Position numbers and translations under genes: made by a program. This document shows positions 45,793 through 53,894 of a stretch of 64,000 nucleotides of DNA, piece after piece. The DNA is from Desulfovibrio desulfuricans (GTDB taxonomy: Bacteria > Desulfobacterota > Desulfovibrionia > Desulfovibrionales > Desulfovibrionaceae): assembly GCF_024460775.1 (NCBI RefSeq), contig NZ_JANFYZ010000003.1, positions 248,001 through 312,000 on the forward strand, in the 5' to 3' direction. Positions within the stretch are counted from its first letter, which is position 1; every line of letters starts with the position of its first letter. The notes below the pieces were generated by a model. It was not told the origin of the DNA, did not search any database, and saw nothing but the letters and a program-made list of their open reading frames with translations.

Positions 45793-48700
45793 GTGGCACT
45801 GCTGGCGTCAGAAAAGCTGGGTGCGCAGGTCACGTGCCACAAGCTCTTTCCGCCGGTGGAGCCATGCTACGCGCCCACACGCCTGCCCTGGCCCGCTGCC
45901 ATCAGCCGTGCCCTGGAGCAGCGCGGCATCAACGGGCTTTACAGCCATCAGGCCCTTGCCACAGACCACATCCGCGCCGGGCATTCCATTGTTGCAGCCA
46001 CGCCCACGGCCAGCGGCAAAAGCCTTATCTACAACCTGCCCGTGCTCGACCGCTACCTGCGCGACCGTGACGCCCGCGCCCTGTATCTCTTCCCGCTCAA
46101 GGCTCTGGCGCAGGATCAGCTTGGCGCGTTCAACGCTCTGGTGGAGGGCTGGCCCAAGGAGGCCCGCCCCACTGCCGCCCTGTATGATGGCGACACCACC
46201 GACCATTTTCGGCGCAAAATCCGGCGCAATCCGCCCACGGTGCTTATCAGCAATCCCGAGATGCTGCATCTCGGCATTCTGCCTCACCACGAGCAATGGG
46301 CGGAATTTCTGGCGGGCCTGAGCCATGTGGTTGTGGACGAGGCCCATACCTACCGGGGCGTGTTTGGGGCGCACATGGCCCAGGTGTTCCGGCGGCTCAA
46401 CCGCATCGCCGGACGCTACGGCGCGCGGCCCGTCTATGTGCTGTGCACGGCCACTGTGGGCAATCCCGGCGAACTGGCGGCAGCGCTGACCGGCACGGAT
46501 GCGCCTGCCGCCGCGCCTATCCTTGCTACAGATTCCCCGTCTCCGGTTCCTTCCTCTGCTTCTGCCACCCGCACAGCGGATGCGCCAGTGGTTATTGACC
46601 AGTCCGGCGCGCCGCAGGGGCCAAGGCACTTTGTTTTTCTTAATCCGGAACAAAGCCCCGCTACTGCGGCTATTGACCTGCTCAAGGCGGCGCTGGCCCG
46701 CAACCTGCGCACCATAGTCTACTGCCGCTCGCGGCGCATGACAGAACTTATCAGCCTGTGGGCCGGGCAATCTGGCGTATTTTCCGAGCGAATTTCCGCC
46801 TATCGCGCGGGCTTTCTGCCAGAGGAAAGACGCGGCATCGAGGCCCGCATGGCCTCGGGCGAGTTGCTGGCCGTGGTCAGCACCAGCGCGCTGGAACTGG
46901 GCATAGACATTGGCGGGCTGGACGTGTGCATTCTAGTGGGCTACCCCGGCACGGTCATGTCCACCCTGCAACGCGGCGGGCGCGTGGGCCGCGCGCAGCA
47001 GGAATCCGCCGTTATCGTGGTGGCGGGCGAGGATGCGCTGGATCAGTATTTTGCTCGTAATCCCGAAGACTTTTTCAGCCGCCCTGCGGAAAAAGCCGTG
47101 GTCAACCCGGACAACGAGGTCATTTTGACCCGCCATCTGGAGTGCGCGGCGGCAGAAATGCCCCTCACCCCCGGTGAAGCCATGCTGGCAAGCCCTGCTG
47201 CCCGCGCCGCCGCCCGCGCGCTCAACGCCAAGGGCCTATTGCTGCAATCGGCGGACGGCACCCAACTGCTGGCCGCCCGCAAGCGACCCCAGCGGCATGT
47301 GGATTTGCGCGGCACAGGCCAGACCTTCAGCATTGAAGATCAGGACGGCCAGATCATCGGCTCTGTGGATGGCTTTCGCGCATGGCAGGAGACGCACCCC
47401 GGCGCTGTTTACCTGCACCGGGGCCGCAGCTATGTGATTGAAGAGATGGACCCGGCCCGCGCCCGCATTGTGGCCAAGGCTGCCAAGGTCTCGTGGTTTA
47501 CGCGCACACGCGGGCAAAAAAGCACGGACATTCTTGAAGAAATTGAGCGCACATCACTGGGCCGCGTGCTGGTCTGCCGTGGCCGCCTGCGCATTACCGA
47601 CACTGTGACCGGGTATGAAAAGCGCTCCACATCGGGCAACCGCCTGCTCACCATCACGCCGCTTGCCGCGCCGCCGCAGGTTTTTGAAACCGAGGGTCTG
47701 TGGTATGTCATACCAGACAGCATCCGGGCCTCGCTGGAAGAACGCTTTCTGCACTACATGGGCTCTATCCACGCCCTTGAGCATGCTGCCATTGGCCTGC
47801 TGCCCCTGCTCATCATGGCCGACCGCAACGACTTTGGCGGCATTTCCACCCCGCTGCATGCCCAAACCGGACTGTCGGGCGTATTTATTTACGACGGTCT
47901 GCCGGGTGGGGCGGGTCTGACCCGTCAGGCCTTTCCCGATGCGCGGGGCCTGCTGGAAGCCACCTTCAAGGCTGTTGCCGCCTGCCCCTGCGAGGACGGC
48001 TGCCCCTCCTGCGTGCATTCGCCCAAGTGCGGATCCGGCAACAGACCCATCAGCAAGATCGGCGCGCTGGAGCTGCTGCGCGAAATGCTGGCCCCCGGCA
48101 CGGAAGGCTATGCCCTGTGCAGCGACCTGCGCATCAGCCCCGCTCCTGACAGGCTGGATATGGAATCGTTGGACGCAGCCTCTGCCCTGGCGGCAGCGCC
48201 CCGGCCTGCGGTTTCGGCTCTGGATTTCATCAATGAAGGCAGCCAGCCCAAAGCCGCGCACACTGCAATGGAGGAACAATCCATGAGCAAAAAGCACTCC
48301 GCGCCGGACAATCAGAACAGCCTGTTCGGCGCTAACGGCGTTGCGCAGTCCGGCTCCAGCGGCAGCGCCCCCACGCCTCAGAGGGAGGCCAGCAGCGCGC
48401 CGGACGCTCAAGGGACAAATACCTTTGACGCCGCAGGCCTGCTGACGCACATTCCCGTGCCGCCGCCAAAAAATTTTGTGGTCTTTGACGTCGAAACCCG
48501 GCGCTCCGCCGCCGAAGTGGGCGGCTGGAACCGGGCCGACCGCATGGGCGTGAGTGTTGCCGTGGCCTACGACAGCAAGGCGGACGACTATTTCTCCTAT
48601 CAGCAGAAGGAACTGCCCGCATTGTTCGAACGCCTGCGCGGGAGCGACCTTGTGGTGGGCTTCAACAACCTGCGCTTTGACTACGCCGTGCTCTCGCCCT

Positions 48701-49008
48701 TTGCGCCATTTGATCTGCGCACCCTGCCCAGTCTTGATCTTTTGCAGCGCGTGTACGAACGCCTGAACTACCGCCTTCCACTGGACAATCTGGGGCAGGC
48801 CACCCTGGGCGAACCCAAGAGCGCCGACGGCCTGCAAGCCCTGCAATGGTGGAAGGAAGGAAAGCTGGAAGATATCGCCACGTATTGCCGCAAGGATGTG
48901 GACATCACCCGCCGCCTTTATCTGCACGGTCTGGAGCAGGGCTTTTTGCTGTTCAGCAACAAGGCTGGCTCCCGTGTGCGCGTTCCTGTGGATTTTCACC
49001 GGCGTTGA
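45793..49008 (+). CDS. Fused DEAD/DEAH helicase (MrfA/YprA-like) and DEDD exonuclease (MrfB/YprB-like)
   Basis: A 1071-residue fusion. Residues 1-480: superfamily 2 helicase with ATPTASGKS (Lys76), VVVDEAH (D182), and C-terminal LELGIDIGGLD and QRGGRVGRA. Residues 480-800: the MrfA-type Zn region ending in CPCEDGCPSCVHSPKC (C731, C733, C737, C740, C746). Residues 800-890: low-complexity linker. Residues 895-1071: RNase H-like 3'-5' exonuclease with DVET (899-902), GFNNLRFDY and YCRKDVD. In Bacillus, MrfA and MrfB are separate proteins acting in mitomycin-C lesion repair. Start: GTG with GGAGA 8 nt upstream; frame is open further up but overlaps the acyltransferase gene. Confidence 0.9.
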   Translation: MALLASEKLGAQVTCHKLFPPVEPCYAPTRLPWPAAISRALEQRGINGLYSHQALATDHIRAGHSIVAATPTASGKSLIYNLPVLDRYLRDRDARALYLFPLKALAQDQLGAFNALVEGWPKEARPTAALYDGDTTDHFRRKIRRNPPTVLISNPEMLHLGILPHHEQWAEFLAGLSHVVVDEAHTYRGVFGAHMAQVFRRLNRIAGRYGARPVYVLCTATVGNPGELAAALTGTDAPAAAPILATDSPSPVPSSASATRTADAPVVIDQSGAPQGPRHFVFLNPEQSPATAAIDLLKAALARNLRTIVYCRSRRMTELISLWAGQSGVFSERISAYRAGFLPEERRGIEARMASGELLAVVSTSALELGIDIGGLDVCILVGYPGTVMSTLQRGGRVGRAQQESAVIVVAGEDALDQYFARNPEDFFSRPAEKAVVNPDNEVILTRHLECAAAEMPLTPGEAMLASPAARAAARALNAKGLLLQSADGTQLLAARKRPQRHVDLRGTGQTFSIEDQDGQIIGSVDGFRAWQETHPGAVYLHRGRSYVIEEMDPARARIVAKAAKVSWFTRTRGQKSTDILEEIERTSLGRVLVCRGRLRITDTVTGYEKRSTSGNRLLTITPLAAPPQVFETEGLWYVIPDSIRASLEERFLHYMGSIHALEHAAIGLLPLLIMADRNDFGGISTPLHAQTGLSGVFIYDGLPGGAGLTRQAFPDARGLLEATFKAVAACPCEDGCPSCVHSPKCGSGNRPISKIGALELLREMLAPGTEGYALCSDLRISPAPDRLDMESLDAASALAAAPRPAVSALDFINEGSQPKAAHTAMEEQSMSKKHSAPDNQNSLFGANGVAQSGSSGSAPTPQREASSAPDAQGTNTFDAAGLLTHIPVPPPKNFVVFDVETRRSAAEVGGWNRADRMGVSVAVAYDSKADDYFSYQQKELPALFERLRGSDLVVGFNNLRFDYAVLSPFAPFDLRTLPSLDLLQRVYERLNYRLPLDNLGQATLGEPKSADGLQALQWWKEGKLEDIATYCRKDVDITRRLYLHGLEQGFLLFSNKAGSRVRVPVDFHRR

Positions 49009-49026
49009 GACTGCCAGCCGGAAAAA

Positions 49027-49058
49027 GCAAGACGCCCGCAATCGCGGGCGTCTTGCTT
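49027..49058. terminator. Bidirectional terminator between the helicase fusion and panB
   Basis: Perfect 13-bp stem GCAAGACGCCCGC / GCGGGCGTCTTGC with 4-nt loop; T/A runs on both sides, between convergent genes. Confidence 0.85.
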
Positions 49059-49082
49059 TCAAATCTCTGTGACACGGCAGCG

Positions 49083-49916
49083 TTATTTCAACTTTTTCAG
49101 CGTCTTTTCCATGCCTTCCGGCAGGGGATAGCCGTGATCCTCGCCGGGGAACGCGCCTGCGCGCACTTCACGCGCATAGGCCTCCACCGCTGAGCGCAGG
49201 CTTGCGCCCACTTCGCCAAAACGTTTGACGAAGCGCGGCAGGTGGCTCAGGGTCATACCCGTCATATCCTGCCACACCAGCACCTGACCATCGCAGCCAG
49301 CGCCTGCGCCAATGCCTATAACCGGGATGGACAGGGCCTGGGTCACGCGCTCGGCCAGGGGCGCGGGCACGCATTCCAGCACCAGGGCGAAAGCCCCGGC
49401 TTCTTGCAGGGCGCGGGCATCGTCCAGCAGCTTCTGGGCTGCAGCCATGCTTTTGCCCTGCACCTTGAACCCGCCAAAAGCGTTCACCGATTGCGGCGTG
49501 AGGCCAAGATGCCCCATGACGGGGATGGAAGCCCGCGTCAGCGCCCGCACTTCTGCGGCAAATTCCGCGCCGCCTTCAAGCTTGACCGCCTGAGCGCGGC
49601 CTTCTGTCATGAGCCGCCCGGCGTTGCGCACGGTTTCTTCCACAGAAACATGGTAGCTCATAAAGGGCATGTCGCAGACCACAAGGGCTTTTTGCGCACC
49701 GCGCGCCACGGCGGCGCAGTGGCGCACCATGTCGTCCACCGTGACGGAAAGCGTGTCGGGATAGCCCAGCATCACCATGCCCAGCGAATCGCCCACAAGC
49801 AGGGCATCCACCCCGGCCATATCCATGACCCGCGCGGTGCTGTAGTCATAAGCCGTCAGCATGACAAGCTTTTCCTGCCCTTTGGCCTCGCGGAAGGTAA
49901 CTATGGTGTTCTTCAT
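49083..49916 (-). CDS. panB: Ketopantoate hydroxymethyltransferase
   Basis: A 277-residue TIM-barrel enzyme that transfers a hydroxymethyl group from methylene-THF to 2-ketoisovalerate in pantothenate/CoA synthesis. Motifs: MLTAYDYSTA, VGDSLGMVMLGY (metal Asp), DMPFMSY, VKLEGG (with the catalytic Glu later in ECVP), GHLGLTPQ and IGIGAG. Its ATG overlaps the stop of speB by 4 bases (TCATGA), indicating coupled translation. Agmatinase and PanB are both linked to beta-alanine/polyamine and CoA metabolism, which may explain the pair. Confidence 0.95.
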   Translation of the reverse strand: MKNTIVTFREAKGQEKLVMLTAYDYSTARVMDMAGVDALLVGDSLGMVMLGYPDTLSVTVDDMVRHCAAVARGAQKALVVCDMPFMSYHVSVEETVRNAGRLMTEGRAQAVKLEGGAEFAAEVRALTRASIPVMGHLGLTPQSVNAFGGFKVQGKSMAAAQKLLDDARALQEAGAFALVLECVPAPLAERVTQALSIPVIGIGAGAGCDGQVLVWQDMTGMTLSHLPRFVKRFGEVGASLRSAVEAYAREVRAGAFPGEDHGYPLPEGMEKTLKKLK

Positions 49917-50800
49917 GACTGAGCCTCCTTCTGGTTGGCATCGTGGGCCAGACCCATGATGAGGTGGGTAAGCTTGGCAGCCGTAAAGTCCGCATGGTGC
50001 AGGCCCTCAATGGGGGCCAGTTCCACCACGTCCAGCCCCACCACGCGGCGGCCCGCCACGCAGCGTTCCAGCATGTACTGGGCCTCGCGCCAGTTGATGC
50101 CGCCGGGCGAGGGCGTTCCTGTTGCTGGCATGATGGACGAATCAAGCCCGTCCACATCAAAGGTGATGTAAATATTTTTGGGGAAATCCTCTGGCAGGGG
50201 CAGCTCCGGCAGGCCCACACGGGCGAGGAAATAGGCGTCGTAATGGGTGACGTTGAACTTCTTGCGGATCTCGGCTTCTTCCCGGCAGAAATCGCGCACG
50301 GCAAACTGCGTGAGCGGCAGGCCGAGGTCGGCCACGGCACGGTACATGACGCTGGCGTGTGAAAAGGGGCTGCCCTCATACTGGGGCCGCAGGTCGGCGT
50401 GGGCGTCAAACTGCACAACGCCAAAGGGTTCGCCCGTTTTTTCAGCCTGCCGGGCAAGTGCCCGCAAGGCCCCGAGCGTCACGGTATGCTCGCCGCCCAA
50501 CACCACAGGCACTGCCTCGCAGGCAATGGCATGGGCCACAGCGGCCTCTATGCGGTCAAGCGTGTCGGTTATGGGGCCAGCGCAGTCCACGGCCTGAGCG
50601 GTAAAAAAACCTGACTCGCCCGGTGCGAATCCGCATTCCCAGGCTTCAAGCTGATGCGAGGCGGCAAGCAGGGCCTGAGGGCCTTTGACCGTGCCGCCGC
50701 CATAAGAAACGCTCTGCTCCAGAGGAACGGGGATAATGTGAAACCCTGCCTGCTCCGGTGCAGACTGGGGATATTCAGAAGCCAGAAACTTGTCTTGCAT
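49913..50800 (-). CDS. speB: Agmatinase/ureohydrolase-family enzyme
   Basis: A 295-residue binuclear Mn enzyme. GGEHTVTLG, FDAHADLR and FDVDGLDSS hold the metal ligands; the C-terminal GLDVVELAP and Y/H-rich end fit SpeB-type agmatinases that cleave agmatine to putrescine and urea, although other ureohydrolases share these motifs. The chosen ATG (50800) has an AGGAT site and follows a terminator-like hairpin; the frame stays open to 50923 through that hairpin, so a longer protein is possible but unlikely. It overlaps panB. Confidence 0.88.
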   Translation of the reverse strand: MQDKFLASEYPQSAPEQAGFHIIPVPLEQSVSYGGGTVKGPQALLAASHQLEAWECGFAPGESGFFTAQAVDCAGPITDTLDRIEAAVAHAIACEAVPVVLGGEHTVTLGALRALARQAEKTGEPFGVVQFDAHADLRPQYEGSPFSHASVMYRAVADLGLPLTQFAVRDFCREEAEIRKKFNVTHYDAYFLARVGLPELPLPEDFPKNIYITFDVDGLDSSIMPATGTPSPGGINWREAQYMLERCVAGRRVVGLDVVELAPIEGLHHADFTAAKLTHLIMGLAHDANQKEAQS

Positions 50801-50822
50801 GTGATCCTGCCGTGATTTGACA

Positions 50823-50858
50823 TAAAAAAACGGCCCGCTTGGGGAGGCAGGCCGTTTT
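50823..50858 (-). promoter_or_regulatory. Terminator-like hairpin in the speB-panB leader (possible attenuator)
   Basis: On the minus strand: AAAACGGCC, a 14-nt loop, GGCCGTTTT, then a run of further T, ending about 25 bp before the speB ATG. It lies between any upstream promoter and speB, so transcripts must read through it. It could act as an attenuator or simply be a terminator for upstream RNA. Confidence 0.55.
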
Positions 50859-50922
50859 GGTTGGAGGAGACTGTCAGCAAAAGAAAGGAAGGTACTTTCC
50901 AAGCTGCAATGGCCGTGCCACA

Positions 50923-50963
50923 AAAAGCAGCATACGGATAATCATATAACCTGCTGCTTTTTA
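50923..50963. terminator. Terminator downstream of the 178-residue protein gene
   Basis: Perfect 10-bp stem AAAAAGCAGC / GCTGCTTTTT with a 21-nt loop; T-run on both strands. 110 bp after the minus-strand gene that ends at 51073. Confidence 0.75.
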
Positions 50964-51072
50964 TTGGTAATTTTTTACAGCCTCGCAATAGGCGCGTTAA
51001 AAATGTTTAACCCCTCGTGCCTGCGCCCTGCCTGGAAGGCGCAAAACTGTACAAAATATTTTCTTGCACAGC

Positions 51073-51609
51073 CTACTGCACAGTGTCCTTGCCCGGCGCA
51101 ACAGCCGCACCCTGCAAAGAAAGGGAAAGCTTTTCGGCCAGTTCGCGCGCGGCGGGCGTATTGCGCCATTCGTCAAAGAGTTTCTGCCAGCCGCCAAAAT
51201 CCACAAAGTTGCGGTCAAGCTGTTCTTCGTGCATCTGCACCCAGGCGTTGAAAAGCTGCATCTGCACCTGGAAGGTGGCGCTCTCAAAAATCATGGCCGC
51301 AGTATCGCGGGGCATGACCTGACCGTCCACATGGGCCAGAACAAAATTACAGACCGCGCGGCGGGAAGTTTCAAAGGTCACTTCCTGACCGTTCATGTCT
51401 TCTGCCAGGGGCAGCAGCCGGGGGAACATCTCGCTGATGCGCTCCATGGCCTTGACCGGCACGGCGATGAACAGGGCGGGCTGGCCGTCCGCAGCGGCAG
51501 GGGCTTCGGGTTTTTCAGAGATGAAATAAAAACGCAGCCAGTTCTCGAACATTACGGCTTCCAGAACCTTGGCAACGCCATTCTGAAATTGTTCTTGAGC
51601 TTCGGGCAT
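51073..51609 (-). CDS. Conserved protein of unknown function
   Basis: A 178-residue soluble, mostly helical and acidic protein with no signal peptide or membrane helix. Notable stretches are KVLEAVMFENWLRFYFI, VPVKAMERISEMFPRLLPLAEDMNG, and LFNAWVQMHEEQLDRNFVDFGGWQKLFDEWR. I do not recognise a family; the character is of small Desulfovibrio-specific proteins. It lies 10 bp behind the methyltransferase gene on the same strand, so both are likely in one transcript. Confidence 0.75.
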   Translation of the reverse strand: MPEAQEQFQNGVAKVLEAVMFENWLRFYFISEKPEAPAAADGQPALFIAVPVKAMERISEMFPRLLPLAEDMNGQEVTFETSRRAVCNFVLAHVDGQVMPRDTAAMIFESATFQVQMQLFNAWVQMHEEQLDRNFVDFGGWQKLFDEWRNTPAARELAEKLSLSLQGAAVAPGKDTVQ

Positions 51610-51619
51610 GGAGACTCCC

Positions 51620-52387
51620 TTAGTGTTTTACGGCCACGACCCGCAGCCGCCGATAATCAGCAATCCAACCGCCGTTATTCCACATGGATGCGCGCAGGGC
51701 ATCCGCCACGGCGGCAAAAACTTTTTCCTGAGCCTCTGGGGCCACGCAATCCAGATCCTGGGCAAAAAACTGGGCCATCCAGCGGGCAAGGCTTTCTTCC
51801 CCGCCTTTGAGAGGGGTGGGCCTGTCGTATTCTTCCGCCAGCCGCACGGAAAACCCGTGGCGGCTCAGCAGGGCCGCATATTCCTGCGCCGAGGGAAAAT
51901 AAAAACGCTCGCTGTTCAGATGCGCCGGGCCAATGCCTTCCCCCGCCAGCACGGCCTGAAAGGCCGCCCCAAAGGCAGCGCGGATACGCCCGATATTGCC
52001 TTGCGCGCCAAATTCGCACACCAGCAGGCCGCCGGGGCGCAGCGCCCGCGCCATGACGGAGGTCAGGCGCTCCTGATCTTCTATCCAGTGCAGCGCGGCG
52101 TTGGAAAACAGCGCGTCCACGCAGCCGTTCCACGGCATGTCGCAGGCGTCCATTACCAGAAATTCCACTCGCGGCAGACGCATCCTGGCCTGCACGATCA
52201 TGTCGGGCGAGGCGTCAATGCCCACCACGCGGGCGGCTCTGGCGGTCAAGGCTTCTGTCAGTGCGCCTGTGCCGCAGCCTACGTCAACAACAAAGCCCAG
52301 ACCATCGGGCAGCAGCCCCAGCAGGTTTTCACCGTAGGCTGCCACAAAGTCGTGGCTCTGGTCATAAAGATGGGCATCCCAATCCAT
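51620..52387 (-). CDS. Class I SAM-dependent methyltransferase
   Basis: A 255-residue Rossmann-fold methyltransferase of the trans-aconitate/BioC-like type. W-D-A-H-L-Y-D-x-S-H-x-F-V near the start, VVDVGCGTGALTEAL (SAM motif I), VVGIDASPDMI, LFSNAALHWIEDQ and ALRPGGLLVCEF are visible. Substrates in this group are small carboxylic acids or ACP-bound chains. The ATG at 52387 follows a GGGAG site; the frame is open 25 codons earlier. Followed 10 bp later by the 178-residue gene. Confidence 0.85.
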   Translation of the reverse strand: MDWDAHLYDQSHDFVAAYGENLLGLLPDGLGFVVDVGCGTGALTEALTARAARVVGIDASPDMIVQARMRLPRVEFLVMDACDMPWNGCVDALFSNAALHWIEDQERLTSVMARALRPGGLLVCEFGAQGNIGRIRAAFGAAFQAVLAGEGIGPAHLNSERFYFPSAQEYAALLSRHGFSVRLAEEYDRPTPLKGGEESLARWMAQFFAQDLDCVAPEAQEKVFAAVADALRASMWNNGGWIADYRRLRVVAVKH

Positions 52388-52520
52388 GAATCCGGTTCTC
52401 CCTGCGCGGCGAAAAAAAGCGCAAGCGCCACTTGTTGTAAACATCAGACTACAGCGCGTCAATGCGGCGGGCTGATTTGCAGCAACAATGCCGCCCGATC
52501 CCCGCTAGAAACGAGCAGGC

Positions 52521-53777
52521 TCAGGCCTGCTTTTCCCGCAATGCGCGCTTTTGCATTTCGCTGTTGCCAACTTGTCCAAGCACTGAGGCGGCAAGCCCGG
52601 TGCAGGCGCTCACCAGACCCAGCGGCACGGCGGTATCACCCCCGGCCAGCCCCACAAGAGGGGAGGTGCACGCGCCAAAAATAAAGACCGCCACGCCCAG
52701 AATGCCCGAGGCCGTTCCCGCGCCCACATTTTGCGCGCTGATGCCAAGGGTAAAGCTGGTGGGGAGCGTCATGCCCTGGAGGGCGATCATGAAAAACAGC
52801 CCCACGAGCAGCGGCAAGGGCGAGGCTGGCGCTATCACCGTCACGGCCAGTACGCCAAGGCAGGCCGCGCAGCGCAGCGTGTTGCCGATTTGCAGCAAAC
52901 GGGCTTCGCCAAAACGGCGCGACAGCCGGGCCGTGGCAAGGGCAACAAACATGACGCTCAAGGCGTTGCAGCCAAAAATGACGCTGTAGCCCTGCGGTGA
53001 GATGCCGTACATGCCCTGCAGCACAAAGGGCGAGGCCGCCACGTAACCGAAAAATCCGCCCATGGTGAAACCCTGCACGCCCACATAGCACATGAAGGGT
53101 TTTTGCCGCAAAAGCTCGCCCATGGCCTTCCACGAGGCGCGCAAGCCCCCCTCGCGGCGCATGGTTTCCGGCAGGGTTTCGGGCAGGCCCACGGCGCTCA
53201 GCACGATCAGCAGCACCCCAAAGCCCGTCAGAAAATAAAAAATCAGGGGCCAGCCGCTCAGGGATGCCAGCCAGCCGCCCAAGAGCGGCCCGGTAATGGG
53301 GGCAATGCCGTTGACCGCCATGAGCAGGCTCATGAAGTTGGTCAGCTCCGGCCCGCGAAACAGGTCGCAGGCCATGGCGCGGGCCAGCACAATGCCCCCT
53401 GCCCCGCCAAGCCCCTGCGCAAAACGCAGGGCAATAAAGCTGTTGCCCGTTTTGGCCGCTGCGCAACAGATGGAAGCCAGCGTAAAGAAGATCAGCGCCA
53501 TGAACAGCGGCTTGCGCCGCCCGGTGGAATCTGAAATGGGCCCCACAAACAATTGACCGAGGGCCATGCCCAGCAGACAGGCCGTGATGGTCAACTGGGT
53601 TGTTGCCGTGGAGATATTAAGGTCTGCCGCCAGGGCGGGCAGGCTTGGCAGATAGGTATCGGTACACAGCGGGCCAAAGGCGGCCATCATGCCCAGCAAG
53701 AGCGCCAGAAACAGCCTGCGACGGCGGGGCAGCCTTGCGCCGGCACCCACAATATAATCATTTTCCGTAATGCGCAT
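52521..53777 (-). CDS. Bcr/CflA-type MFS drug-efflux transporter
   Basis: A 418-residue, 12-helix transporter. The first helix ends in D-T-Y-L-P-S-L-P, and loop 2-3 has GQLFVGPISDSTGRRKPL, both signature features of Bcr/CflA bicyclomycin/chloramphenicol exporters. Likely exports hydrophobic drugs or sulfonamides by H+ antiport. ATG at 53777 has an AAGGAC site. It is divergent from the UvrD-type helicase gene with a 117-bp gap. Confidence 0.9.
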   Translation of the reverse strand: MRITENDYIVGAGARLPRRRRLFLALLLGMMAAFGPLCTDTYLPSLPALAADLNISTATTQLTITACLLGMALGQLFVGPISDSTGRRKPLFMALIFFTLASICCAAAKTGNSFIALRFAQGLGGAGGIVLARAMACDLFRGPELTNFMSLLMAVNGIAPITGPLLGGWLASLSGWPLIFYFLTGFGVLLIVLSAVGLPETLPETMRREGGLRASWKAMGELLRQKPFMCYVGVQGFTMGGFFGYVAASPFVLQGMYGISPQGYSVIFGCNALSVMFVALATARLSRRFGEARLLQIGNTLRCAACLGVLAVTVIAPASPLPLLVGLFFMIALQGMTLPTSFTLGISAQNVGAGTASGILGVAVFIFGACTSPLVGLAGGDTAVPLGLVSACTGLAASVLGQVGNSEMQKRALREKQA

Positions 53778-53894
53778 GTTTGTCCTTTTTCTTTTCTTTG
53801 CGCGATATTCGGGACGGACGCTGGCAAAGTCAAGGGCGGGGAACACCCCTGCGCGGCTCTGGTATGCGCTGCCGCCTTATGCTACCCTGCGCAC

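Noticed and set aside
47554-49062. Long open frame antisense to the helicase-exonuclease fusion
   Set aside because: No recognisable domain, and it lies entirely opposite a conserved coding region plus a terminator.
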